Assembly (NCBI GenBank): GCA_934444735.1
Contig: CAKSDE010000027.1
Location: forward strand, 1 to 20,202
Length of the DNA: 20,202 nucleotides
From: an uncultured Clostridia bacterium
Lineage (GTDB): Bacteria > Bacillota > Clostridia > UBA1381
Direction: 5' to 3'
Part shown: positions 1 to 7,772 of the stretch, piece by piece
Position numbering within the stretch: position 1 is the stretch's first letter
Layout of the letters: every line of letters starts with the position of its first letter
Notes under the pieces: generated by a model
What the model was told of the DNA's origin: nothing
The model's database searches: none
Seen by the model: only the letters and a program-made list of their open reading frames with translations
Made by a program: the position numbers and the translations under genes

Positions 1-255
1 TCTTATGCAACCGCCCAATGCAGTGACGCGTTCAAGACGGGAGTATCATTATTTCATCATAGCGTCATTGCTGTGCAAAATTACCTTTTATTCTGCATTT
101 ACGGTAAAAATGTTTCTCGCTCTGCCGCAGACTTGCCCCGACGTCGTGGCGCATTTACTGTATAAGCTCTGCTATGACTGAATGTTGAAAGACTGTCTAT
201 ACTGCGCCGGTGCGCTTTCTTTGTCAAAGAACATTTATTTTAAGCTATTATCAGC

Positions 256-291
256 CCATAAAAGCACACTTTTTCAAATGTGCTTTTATGG
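256..291. repeat. Perfect 13-bp hairpin
   Basis: CCATAAAAGCACA at 256-268 is the exact reverse complement of 279-291, separated by a 10-base loop. No good T-run follows on either strand, so it could be a weak terminator, an RNA stability element or a protein-binding site. It lies downstream of the HTH gene on the minus strand. Confidence 0.5.
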
Positions 292-311
292 ATTGATACA
301 TTTTAAGAAAC

Positions 312-334
312 GAGCGCGGAAAGGGAACGCGCTC
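312..334 (-). terminator. Putative terminator after the Orf8-like gene
   Basis: GAGCGCG (312-318) pairs with CGCGCTC (328-334) across a 9-base loop, ten bases past the stop codon of the small HTH gene. On the minus strand it is followed by a moderately T-rich tail. It would end the two-gene regulatory operon. Confidence 0.5.
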
Positions 335-343
335 TTATTTCCA

Positions 344-586
344 TTATGCCGGCAATATCTTAAAATCTCTTACAATACTGCAAATCAGTTTTGTTTCAAG
401 TCTCATACGCATATCTTCATCAACATAAAGATATTCATTTCCATATTCGTCTTTCAATACCCTTGTTGCTAAACTGCGTATGTATTGACTATAATGGTGA
501 ATTACAGCGTTAAGCGCATTTTCATCACCAGCCTTTGCCTTAACAATGATGTCAAAAGGCAATGCTTTCATTTTTCCGTATGCCAT
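344..586 (-). CDS. Small HTH_16-type regulator (Tn916 Orf8-like)
   Basis: This encodes an 80-residue protein starting MAYGKMKALPFDII. The start is the ATG at 586, because GGAGG sits seven bases upstream; a longer frame beginning further upstream has no such support. The body reads as helices with the pattern AKAGDENALNAVIHHYSQYI, then a conserved LRDEYGN-like stretch and RLETKL. That is the look of the small helix-turn-helix (HTH_16) proteins encoded beside the sigma-like Orf7 in Tn916-family conjugative elements. Its start overlaps the end of the sigma-like gene by 19 bp, so the two are probably translationally coupled. In known elements this pair helps switch on transfer genes; here the role is inferred from similarity recalled by eye. 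No excisionase follows it in this window. Confidence 0.75.
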   Translation of the reverse strand: MAYGKMKALPFDIIVKAKAGDENALNAVIHHYSQYIRSLATRVLKDEYGNEYLYVDEDMRMRLETKLICSIVRDFKILPA

Positions 587-1005
587 AGATAGCCCTCCTT
601 TTTCAAAAGTTCTTTCAGTTGCCAAAGTGTGCTTTTGCGTCTTTTAGAAATCGTCTGACGTAATGTGTTTAGCTGTTTACTGATTTCTGTATCGCTCATA
701 TCAAGAAAATACGATAACAATATAACATCACGCTTTTTGTCCGGTAGTTTTCTTATTGCGTTCGCCAATACAGAATTTGAAACAACAATTTCATTCCCCA
801 GAACACTAAAAATACATTCATCAGCAAAATAGCTATCCGTAACAGTTAGTTGCGCCAATTCTGCATTTGTTAAGTCGCTGAATGATTTTTCATTTTCACG
901 GATTTTTGTGTATTCATTGTGAATACGTCGCGCTTCATTTTTAAGTACCTTTATACAAAAACCGCCAAACTGATTTTGCACACGCTTTTCATAAGAATTT
1001 TTCAA
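568..1005 (-). CDS. Sigma-70 region 4-like regulator (Tn916 Orf7-like)
   Basis: This 145-residue protein resembles the Orf7 family of Tn916-type elements, which are sigma-70-like regulators reduced mostly to the region 4 helix-turn-helix. The diagnostic part is the C-terminal half: LPDKKRDVILLSYFLDMSDT, then EISKQLN, then a second helix with TISKRRKSTLWQLKELL. The start is uncertain. A GTG at 1014 directly abuts GGAGG and is too close, whereas the TTG at 1005 is eight bases from it and is preferred. The gene overlaps the HTH gene downstream. A conserved promoter-like element (1051-1091) lies about 50 bases upstream and recurs near the recombinase and mob genes, suggesting that this factor may regulate itself and those genes. 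Family assignment is fairly secure; the regulon is inference. Confidence 0.8.
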   Translation of the reverse strand: MKNSYEKRVQNQFGGFCIKVLKNEARRIHNEYTKIRENEKSFSDLTNAELAQLTVTDSYFADECIFSVLGNEIVVSNSVLANAIRKLPDKKRDVILLSYFLDMSDTEISKQLNTLRQTISKRRKSTLWQLKELLKKEGYLWHTEK

Positions 1006-1050
1006 GATTTCCACCTCCTTTCATATGCGAAAGTAGGTGCTTTCTTTTTT

Positions 1051-1091
1051 CCCTTTCATATAAGTAATGCGAAAAATGTCAAAATAGCAAC
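1051..1091 (-). promoter_or_regulatory. Conserved promoter-like element, copy 1
   Basis: Read on the minus strand, GTTGC is followed after exactly 18 bases by ATTACTTATAT and then GAAAGGG. Two other copies with the same spacing occur at 16234-16273 and 16300-16340. This copy also contains TTGACA, so an ordinary sigma-A promoter is possible. It lies about 50 bases upstream of the sigma-like gene start. Confidence 0.6.
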
Positions 1092-1140
1092 TTTTCAAGA
1101 GAAAATTTTTAAAAAGATTTTTTTCTTTTGTTTTAAGTAC

Positions 1141-1188
1141 GAAAAAAAGACCGCAGAAAAATCCTATAAGGGACTTTCTACGGTCTTT
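1141..1188 (-). terminator. Intrinsic terminator upstream of sigma-like gene
   Basis: The arms 1146-1159 and 1175-1188 pair over 14 bp with one G-U pair. On the minus strand a run of seven T follows. It would stop transcripts arriving from the surface-protein operon before the regulatory genes. Confidence 0.85.
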
Positions 1189-1274
1189 GAACAGCAGCAC
1201 ATTTAATTGTTTGTTCTTAAAACAAATATTTCTATCCACTCATAATTGCTAACCTCATAACATACATACATTTC

Positions 1275-1311
1275 AAAAAACACGGCCGATTATATTTCTA
1301 CAACCGACCGT
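1275..1311 (-). terminator. Intrinsic terminator of the protease/SLH operon
   Basis: On the minus strand ACGGTCGGTT pairs with AATCGGCCGT (two G-U pairs, 10-base loop), followed by GTTTTTTG. It lies about 110 bases after the SLH gene. Confidence 0.8.
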
Positions 1312-1421
1312 ATTATGCTTATCTTATTTTGTGATTGTCATATTAAATTTTTCAATCATCAAAACCGCCGGGCTTTGCAGCAGTAAAGTGTATCGGTCAG
1401 TAATTTATATTTGTTGCAGAC

Positions 1422-2249
1422 TTATTCACACGAAATAATATCAATAACATTGCTGTCAGTTTCCCAAATAATATATTGCTTATTTATTTCCAATTGTTTT
1501 GCACATTTACATTCTTTCGGCAGATTAAAACAGATTTCTTTTTTGTCAACATTAAAAGTCGCTTGTAAGCAATTATCGTTATCTGTACTTATTTTTATCA
1601 AAGTTCCTTTGACTTCTTTATATGCCAATAATTCATTGTCTGTATTTCGATACGTCCAAAGATAACTTTCTGTATTATTTACTTTTGAACGCATTGAGTT
1701 CAAGAGCATTATGAATAAGTCGCCATATTTCACATAGGAATCCTGTTTTAAATCCGCACTGATATTAGCAAACAAGTTTAATTTGTTTGCTATTTCAATA
1801 TATTTGTCAGGATAACTAACATTATTTGTTTCGGTATCATACCCCAAAGTCCTTACAAGCATAGTAACTGTTTCATAAACCGTTATTTTACTTAAAGGCT
1901 TATATAAACTGTTACCATATCCTGAAACTATGTTCAAGTTATATAGTTGATTTACATACGGAATACACCATTGTATATCGGTGCAATCGGAAAATATACT
2001 TTTTTCGTTCTGTTCAGGCTTGACACCTAACATATTGCAAATAATCATTGCCATTTCCGCACGGGTTACGCCGCTTTTATCAAACTTATCATAAAAATAA
2101 TCCGATTCATCATATCCTGTAATAATTTGCCCGTTTAAATGTGTAAATGCGTCTTTGTAGATTTCTGTCATATCATCGTTTGCAAAAGCTGATAACGATA
2201 TATTGCAGATAAAACAAATAATCAATAAAATCGAAGATATTTTTTTCAT
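1422..2249 (-). CDS. Secreted SLH-domain protein
   Basis: The product is a 275-residue secreted protein. It opens with a typical signal peptide (MKKISSILLIICFICNISLS, cleavage likely after AFA near residue 24). The ATG at 2249 is chosen because AAAGGG lies eight bases upstream; a GTG three codons earlier would sit on that site. Residues about 30-150 hold two S-layer-homology-like repeats: GVTRAEMAMIICNML followed by FSD and PYVNQLYNLNIVSGYGNS, then ITVYETVTMLVRTLGY. The rest is an unrecognised, probably beta-rich tail. SLH repeats normally anchor proteins non-covalently to secondary cell-wall polymers. The gene starts 15 bases after the protease gene and shares its transcript, so it may help hold protease-operon products at the surface (inference). 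It ends before two tandem terminators. Confidence 0.8.
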   Translation of the reverse strand: MKKISSILLIICFICNISLSAFANDDMTEIYKDAFTHLNGQIITGYDESDYFYDKFDKSGVTRAEMAMIICNMLGVKPEQNEKSIFSDCTDIQWCIPYVNQLYNLNIVSGYGNSLYKPLSKITVYETVTMLVRTLGYDTETNNVSYPDKYIEIANKLNLFANISADLKQDSYVKYGDLFIMLLNSMRSKVNNTESYLWTYRNTDNELLAYKEVKGTLIKISTDNDNCLQATFNVDKKEICFNLPKECKCAKQLEINKQYIIWETDSNVIDIISCE

Positions 2250-2264
2250 TTTCAACACCCTTTC

Positions 2265-5200
2265 TTATTCAGCAATTTTTACTATTATCGGAGCTGCATA
2301 GGTTATATTAGCATTTTCTAATAATTTTTCTACAACTGTTCTTGCTTGTTCTTTATCCGGTATTCTTATTTTATATGTATCAACAAAATCCAAATAACAG
2401 CACACCTCAATATCGGATATACCACAGTGTTCTTTTATACTGTCCAAAGTCTTCTGATAAATCGAATTATCTAAAAATTGAACATATATATCGGTTGTAT
2501 CAAAAATATAATTGTTCAAGTCGATATTTGCTTTATTCATTTTCGATACCGCAGCAGACGGAGACCTCAAAGCTCTTGCTGAAGGTTTATATTTTTTTGC
2601 GTATTGGAGAGCTTCATAGGCATTAACATAACCGCCCGTACTTACCTTTGAGCCGATACTACTTGATTTTATAACGCTATTTTCAATAATCTTTCTTAAA
2701 TCAGCTCCCGACATATTCGGATATTTGCTTGAAATCAAAGCGGCAATACCCGATACAAACGGAGCAGCCATAGATGTACCTGTTTTATTACCATATGTAT
2801 TTGTCGGAAGTGTACTATATATCTCCGTTCCCGGTGCGGCTACGTGAACTTTTTTTGTATGGTTTGAGCCTGAATACAAGCCGCCGCTTTCCTGCATATT
2901 TGCTACCGAAATAACATTTGGCAATTCAAATCCTGACGGATAATGTGTATCGGTAGAAATCCCTCTATTGCCTGCCGAACATACAAATAAGATTTCAGGA
3001 GCGTTTTGCATTGCTGTTTTTGCCAACTCTTCGCCGCCTGATGTGCTGCTTGATATATTTACAACTGAAACGCCTTTTTCGCGCACATATGCAATGGCCT
3101 CCGGGATTGATACCATTCCTGTCATAGATAATCCGTTGTTTACAGGGACAATTTTGGCGTCCGGAGCTACGCCGGCTATTCCTATGCCGTTATTTCGCTT
3201 TGCGGCAATAATGCCGGCTATATGTGTCGGGTGGTCGTGTTCTTCACTGCTTGTAAAATTTTTGTATTCGTCAACAAGCATATTATCCCCAATGTCCTCG
3301 TGGTCGAATTGAGGCTCTCCGTCAAAAACTGCGACCTTAACTCCTGCGCCGGTAGATATTTCCCAAGCCTTTTCAGCGTCTATGGTTTTCAAACCCCATT
3401 GCTTATCAATGTACGGATCGCCGCCTGTTGATACAACAACTTTATAATCGCCTTGATTTTTTCCTGCATTGTGTTTAACCTTTAAATAGTATTCTGTGTT
3501 TGCTGCAAGCGAGGCGCTTAATGAAAATGCTGCTTTACTGCCGTTGGTGTTATCTGACGTTATTTTTTGAGTTACACCCTTGAACAATTCGCCGCTTACA
3601 TTAGCATTGCCTGTACTTGATATAATATAATCGTTCGATTTCGCCGGAACAATTTTAATATAGTCAATATCTCCGCTTGATGATACATTACCACTAAATG
3701 ACATAGAGGAATTTTCATCAATTAAAGTATTATAAGCATTATCAAAACTGTTTCCGAACGACAACCTATGAGACGGATATAAATTCACACAATTTACGTC
3801 AAACCAATCAACCTCATCAAATGTTGCATTTAAGTCAGCAACACCGAATCCAACTTGATGTCCGTGTTCGCCGTCATACTGATAACGAGGGTGTCCTGAC
3901 ATCTGAACGGAAAATGTTTTTTCGGAATTTGCCGCAAGACGTTCAGTTTTAATGTGAAAATATCGGTCGCCTATTACACCGATGTCATTGCCGGGCTCTC
4001 TTTCGTATGATGTATTTATATAATAGAGAAAATACACCGCTTTGTTTTGTTTGTTCTTTACTTTTATGTTATATGTTTCGATACCGGCCTGTGTAAAGAA
4101 ATTTTCATAGTATGTATCATTTGTTTTTACACCCATTTCCACATTTATTTTTTCGCCTGTCTGGTTAAACTGAACGCCCCGAGGCGTATAACTGTCGGAG
4201 GCTTGTATAGCAGAATCGGATATATCGGAAAGTATATTATTTTTTAGTGTTTCAAGCTGTCTTTCCGAAAATACATCTTCACTGATATTATCAATAGCTT
4301 CACTGCTTACTTCTGTTTGTGCAGCCGAACTGTCAGACATATATTTCTTGATTTCCCCGTCCGATATTTCTGTAATTTCAGATACTATTATATTTGAATT
4401 ATCATAAACACCGTTACCGTCTATAATAAAAACTTTAATTTTGCTTACAGAATCGTTTGACGGAAGTTTTATAGTAGGCGAAAATTTTTCACTTTCTCCG
4501 GCTAAAATGTTTTTTGATATACCCAAATAATCGGTCATATGATTATCTTCTGCATAAAAAGCCAATATAGCCGTAACTTCTTGCTCGTCAACAGAGTTAT
4601 TTATTACTTCAACATTTGCTGTAACATTCTTTGAACTTTGTATGTCGGCAGAATTTGCAACACCGTCAATGGAAATGACCGTACTGCTGTTTACCAGCCT
4701 TGATTTATTATTGCTTTTCGTACTTTTGCTTATATACTGCGATGAAGAAGTATTATCAAATGTTACCCATAAAGGCATACCGAATTTGTAATTGCTGATA
4801 ACTGCCTGATATGTCCCTGTCGCCGGGTTTTGACACTTGTATGAATAGGAAAATGTACCGTCTGTATTAGTTATAATATCATCAAGCTGCTCACATTCAT
4901 TATTCGGGTTATATACTGTCAATGATAAAATTTCTTGTTCCCCGCTGCTGACATTTCCTGAGACGGTAATTATATCTGTATCATTTTCGTAATTTACAGA
5001 TATATTCTCAACCTGTTCAGCTATATGGTTTATCGCTATATCGTAATCTGCAACATCATTTGCAAATATTTTAATATAGTAATTTCCTTTGTCAAGAAAA
5101 TATAAATTATCTTTCACGGGAGACAGTTTTACTTGTTCAGCATTATATATTTCTATATTCATTTCGCCATTACCCAAAAACGAATAATATCCGTCCAAAT

Positions 5201-6062
5201 TCGGTTTTATGCTTACAACATCAATATCACCGCTGTAATTTATTTTCCCTTTTATGTTTTTATCAACAGAAACAGGAACGGCCGTATCAAATGTATTTCC
5301 AAACAAATCATTTGCGGCAGTGCTTATCTCGTCTGACGGCATTACAGGCACCATATTTGTGTTCCACGCAAATAGTTTTGTTAGTATTTTATCTCTGTTT
5401 TCCGCCGGGATTTCAAAGCTGTTGCTGAATTTTTGCTGTTCTTCCGCTGATAAATGTAAAGTATCAGTGTTCATTAAAACTAATTTATTGTTATTATACA
5501 TTGCAAAATACGGCTGCACAGTAGCAGAATCAACAGCCTTATTTTTTATAAAGAAATCCACTCCGACAGTATTATCATCTTCTGTGAGATATTCACAATA
5601 GCTTGTCTCATTCCAAAATGATGTTATGGTTTCAAAATTCTGTGAAATGGCTTGTGTAGTTGATAATGTGATTTCATCGGATTTTGCGGATATTTCAGTA
5701 TTTGTTTTAGCTGCACTTTCTTTTTCGCAGGGAACAATATATATAGGCTCTGAATCCATATTATCCCATTCAAAAATTACAAGGAATTGAATTTTTGAAA
5801 AATCAATATTACTCCAAGCGCCGTTATCATAAGAGCCTAATGCTCCTTTATATATTAAATTTTGCGTCCCGTTTGCATATGTATAGACTTTTACATTCAA
5901 ATCAGAATTATCAATTTCTGTCGTCAAATTATCCTCTGCAACCGAAATATTTTCGTTATCAACAGTCGCTTTGAAAGTTATGTTTTGCGCTTGTGCAAAT
6001 ATAGATGTTGAAAATAACATAACTGATGAAAGTGCCGCTATTATTCGTTTTACTTTTTTCAT
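2265..6062 (-). CDS. Large secreted subtilisin-like (S8) protease with PPC domains
   Basis: A 1265-residue exported serine protease. A signal peptide covers residues 1-23 (ends IFAQA). PPC-like beta domains lie at about 253-345 and 770-880, each opening with a GNTFDTA/GNSFDNA motif and a DIDxxxI core. The subtilase domain is about 885-1155 with an apparently complete triad: Asp914 (VAVFDGEPQFDHEDI), His944 (HPTHIAGI), Ser1097 (GTSMAAPFVSG), and oxyanion Asn1032 (SAGN). The usual HGTH is HPTH here and the usual DTG is DGE, so it is a divergent member. The last ~80 residues (VDTYKIRIPD, then NANITYAAP) resemble a subtilase propeptide, oddly at the C-terminus. The ATG at 6062 lies four bases after a leader ORF whose end contains its ribosome site (GGAGA). 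Likely role is processing or degradation of surface or host proteins; the substrate is unknown. Confidence 0.9.
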   Translation of the reverse strand: MKKVKRIIAALSSVMLFSTSIFAQAQNITFKATVDNENISVAEDNLTTEIDNSDLNVKVYTYANGTQNLIYKGALGSYDNGAWSNIDFSKIQFLVIFEWDNMDSEPIYIVPCEKESAAKTNTEISAKSDEITLSTTQAISQNFETITSFWNETSYCEYLTEDDNTVGVDFFIKNKAVDSATVQPYFAMYNNNKLVLMNTDTLHLSAEEQQKFSNSFEIPAENRDKILTKLFAWNTNMVPVMPSDEISTAANDLFGNTFDTAVPVSVDKNIKGKINYSGDIDVVSIKPNLDGYYSFLGNGEMNIEIYNAEQVKLSPVKDNLYFLDKGNYYIKIFANDVADYDIAINHIAEQVENISVNYENDTDIITVSGNVSSGEQEILSLTVYNPNNECEQLDDIITNTDGTFSYSYKCQNPATGTYQAVISNYKFGMPLWVTFDNTSSSQYISKSTKSNNKSRLVNSSTVISIDGVANSADIQSSKNVTANVEVINNSVDEQEVTAILAFYAEDNHMTDYLGISKNILAGESEKFSPTIKLPSNDSVSKIKVFIIDGNGVYDNSNIIVSEITEISDGEIKKYMSDSSAAQTEVSSEAIDNISEDVFSERQLETLKNNILSDISDSAIQASDSYTPRGVQFNQTGEKINVEMGVKTNDTYYENFFTQAGIETYNIKVKNKQNKAVYFLYYINTSYEREPGNDIGVIGDRYFHIKTERLAANSEKTFSVQMSGHPRYQYDGEHGHQVGFGVADLNATFDEVDWFDVNCVNLYPSHRLSFGNSFDNAYNTLIDENSSMSFSGNVSSSGDIDYIKIVPAKSNDYIISSTGNANVSGELFKGVTQKITSDNTNGSKAAFSLSASLAANTEYYLKVKHNAGKNQGDYKVVVSTGGDPYIDKQWGLKTIDAEKAWEISTGAGVKVAVFDGEPQFDHEDIGDNMLVDEYKNFTSSEEHDHPTHIAGIIAAKRNNGIGIAGVAPDAKIVPVNNGLSMTGMVSIPEAIAYVREKGVSVVNISSSTSGGEELAKTAMQNAPEILFVCSAGNRGISTDTHYPSGFELPNVISVANMQESGGLYSGSNHTKKVHVAAPGTEIYSTLPTNTYGNKTGTSMAAPFVSGIAALISSKYPNMSGADLRKIIENSVIKSSSIGSKVSTGGYVNAYEALQYAKKYKPSARALRSPSAAVSKMNKANIDLNNYIFDTTDIYVQFLDNSIYQKTLDSIKEHCGISDIEVCCYLDFVDTYKIRIPDKEQARTVVEKLLENANITYAAPIIVKIAE

Positions 6063-6066
6063 TCCA

Positions 6067-6168
6067 TTACATCTCCTTTTTCTGATTTAATTTGTAATAA
6101 AAAAGGCAAAAGAAAGGATATGCAAAACTGCTGTTACCTGTCTTTTGCCCCAAATAGTATGGTTTCAT
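6067..6168 (-). CDS. 33-codon leader peptide before the protease gene
   Basis: A small ORF beginning MKPYYLGQKTGNSSF and rich in aromatic residues (several Phe and Tyr). It has an excellent ribosome site, AGGAGG, nine bases before the ATG at 6168. Its coding sequence contains both arms of an intrinsic terminator and its last codons contain the ribosome site of the protease gene, which starts four bases after its TAA. This layout suggests a regulatory leader: ribosomes translating or stalling on it would affect whether the terminator hairpin forms. It could also be a functional small peptide. No family is recognised. Confidence 0.6.
   Translation of the reverse strand: MKPYYLGQKTGNSSFAYPFFCLFYYKLNQKKEM
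6099..6149 (-). terminator. Attenuator-type terminator inside the leader ORF
   Basis: On the minus strand GGCAAAAGA plus AGG pair with CCT plus TCTTTTGCC (one internal mismatch, about 19-base loop), followed by six T. It lies between the promoter at 6236-6264 and the protease start, so it would stop most transcripts unless relieved. Confidence 0.8.
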
Positions 6169-6235
6169 AACATTATACCTCCTATTAACTTTTCCCTTAT
6201 TCGCAGACCACCTTTGGATAGATTTATTTAATAAT

Positions 6236-6264
6236 AGTATAACATATTTTCCCTAAACATTCAA
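6236..6264 (-). promoter_or_regulatory. Sigma-A promoter for leader/protease/SLH operon
   Basis: On the minus strand TTGAAT (6259-6264) and TATACT (6236-6241) are separated by exactly 17 bases. The expected transcript begins near 6229, about 60 bases before the leader ORF. Confidence 0.8.
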
Positions 6265-6329
6265 GACTATTAAGAAATATTTGTACTATTTAACGAAAAA
6301 ATAATAAGAGATACATATAATTTTTAATG

Positions 6330-7751
6330 TTAGCTTTTATAGGAATTTAAACATTCCGGGTGATCCTCTGCGTTCCAACTATGGTCGTTCAACTCTTTTA
6401 ATTCATCATCGGATAAAAGGAAATAATCATATCTTAATGTTCCGCCCGGCAGTGGATCGTCCCAAGTTACGTCAACGTGATAATAGTTACCGTCAATTTC
6501 AACTATATTCCAATCGTGCCCCATCCACGAGGGCGTGTCCGTGCTATATATAATTCCTTTTGCTTCGCCGCCCACATTATCACAATACAGTCCTATTCTG
6601 TTACACAGCTCCTGATATACATACGCATATACCCAGCATATTCCTTTTCCCTTTACAAGACCAATATATAAGCCTTCGTCCGTAACATTTGAGCTGAGTT
6701 TTTCTACTGCGTCATTATCATAGTCCATATTTTTAATCATATAGTCGTGTAATGCTTTGTATTTTTCATAATCAGTCATATCACTTTTTATTACTGATAA
6801 AGCTGCGTCAACGGCGGCCTGTGTTTCTCTGTATACAGAAAGAGCCTCTTTATAATTTGTTACGTCTGAACGGTAGTTATCCACAAAGTAATAATATATA
6901 TAAAGATTCGGGAAACTGATAGATTCCTCAACATCTATTTCATCAAATACGGCATCGTCTTGTATGTTAGTATCTTGAAATTCCACCGATTTCCATTTAC
7001 TTTTAAATGCTATTGGAGATATATCAATATCTGTATCACCATAACAAGCCAAACCTATATTTTCAATGTTGGGAAGTTTTTTTATATCTTCAAGATTTTC
7101 AATTAAGAGACCTTCCGGCATTGAAGCGTAACCGTCCATTGCGTGATTATATGCTATGCTGCAAATAGAAGTAACCTCTTGTATTTTGTTTTTTGTCATA
7201 GGACCTGTATATATACCGCGAATATCTCTATTATCCGCAATACTTTTCCTTGCACAATACTCTACACCTGCATCATCAAATGTTATTAGTTCAGGGTATT
7301 CATAAGTTATATCAACTGTATTATTATCACCGTTCCATATAACTTTTGCTCCGAAACATTCAGATAATGCTCTTAGCGGAACATATGTCCTATCGTCCTT
7401 AATTACTGCCTTAGTATCAATACTCACATATTTATTGCTGCATTTATCATTATACGATTCTGTCTTATCTGTAACATTAAGTGTGCTTGAATAAATAGGT
7501 ATTATAACTTTTTCAGCTTCATTTTCTATTATTGCAGAATTAGATACACTATCCCATTCAACATTGCAGTCCATAGCTTCTGTGATTGCTCTTATCGGTA
7601 CTAAAGTCCGTCCGCTATCAATAAATGGCTGTGCATCAAACTCTATCGGCGTGTTATTCAGCCTTACTCTGATTACACTATCAGCATTAACAGATAATGA
7701 TGCTCCTATTATTACTAAAATCGTTGTAAAGACAAATAAATACTTTTTCAT
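6330..7751 (-). CDS. Secreted transglutaminase-like protein with two copper-amine-oxidase-N domains
   Basis: A 473-residue secreted protein. The ATG at 7751 is chosen because AGGAGG lies eight bases upstream; a TTG two codons earlier would be too close. The signal peptide ends near SVNA (residue 23). Residues about 25-150 contain two copies of the Cu_amine_oxidN1-type module (RTLVPIRAITEAM...VEWD and RTYVPLRALSECFGA...WNGD), a common cell-envelope module in Clostridia that does not itself imply an oxidase. Residues about 310-445 form a transglutaminase-like core with a visible triad: Cys372 (GKGICWVYA), His412 (GHDWNIVEI) and Asp427 (YYHVDVTWDD). Such proteins may be cysteine proteases or crosslinkers acting outside the cell; which applies here is open. 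It is last in the run of minus-strand surface genes, 21 bases after the cohesin gene. Confidence 0.85.
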   Translation of the reverse strand: MKKYLFVFTTILVIIGASLSVNADSVIRVRLNNTPIEFDAQPFIDSGRTLVPIRAITEAMDCNVEWDSVSNSAIIENEAEKVIIPIYSSTLNVTDKTESYNDKCSNKYVSIDTKAVIKDDRTYVPLRALSECFGAKVIWNGDNNTVDITYEYPELITFDDAGVEYCARKSIADNRDIRGIYTGPMTKNKIQEVTSICSIAYNHAMDGYASMPEGLLIENLEDIKKLPNIENIGLACYGDTDIDISPIAFKSKWKSVEFQDTNIQDDAVFDEIDVEESISFPNLYIYYYFVDNYRSDVTNYKEALSVYRETQAAVDAALSVIKSDMTDYEKYKALHDYMIKNMDYDNDAVEKLSSNVTDEGLYIGLVKGKGICWVYAYVYQELCNRIGLYCDNVGGEAKGIIYSTDTPSWMGHDWNIVEIDGNYYHVDVTWDDPLPGGTLRYDYFLLSDDELKELNDHSWNAEDHPECLNSYKS

Positions 7752-7772
7752 AATCAAACCCTCCTATAATAT

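Larger units (their letters stand above)
1..343. other. Gene-poor left edge
   Basis: I see no credible coding region here. The open frames are short, have no ribosome site, and the longest one on the plus strand runs into the antisense of the small HTH gene. A 29-codon minus-strand frame (about 70-159) starts with ATG but has no Shine-Dalgarno sequence. The recognisable structure is two hairpins near the right end, listed separately. The stretch may hold an element junction or gene remnant, but nothing in it identifies either. Confidence 0.5.

Noticed and set aside
182..472. Plus-strand 96-codon frame
   Set aside because: No ribosome site, antisense to the well-supported HTH gene over much of its length, and low-complexity hydrophobic composition.
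1345..1405. Minus-strand fragment ending MTITK resembling the tail of a copper-amine-oxidase-N module
   Set aside because: Only about 26 codons, no start or ribosome site, and the resemblance rests on a few residues; not enough to call a pseudogene.
6067..6168. Leader ORF considered as a bacteriocin or ribosomally made peptide precursor
   Set aside because: No modification or export enzymes nearby, and its overlap with a terminator and the next ribosome site fits a regulatory leader better.
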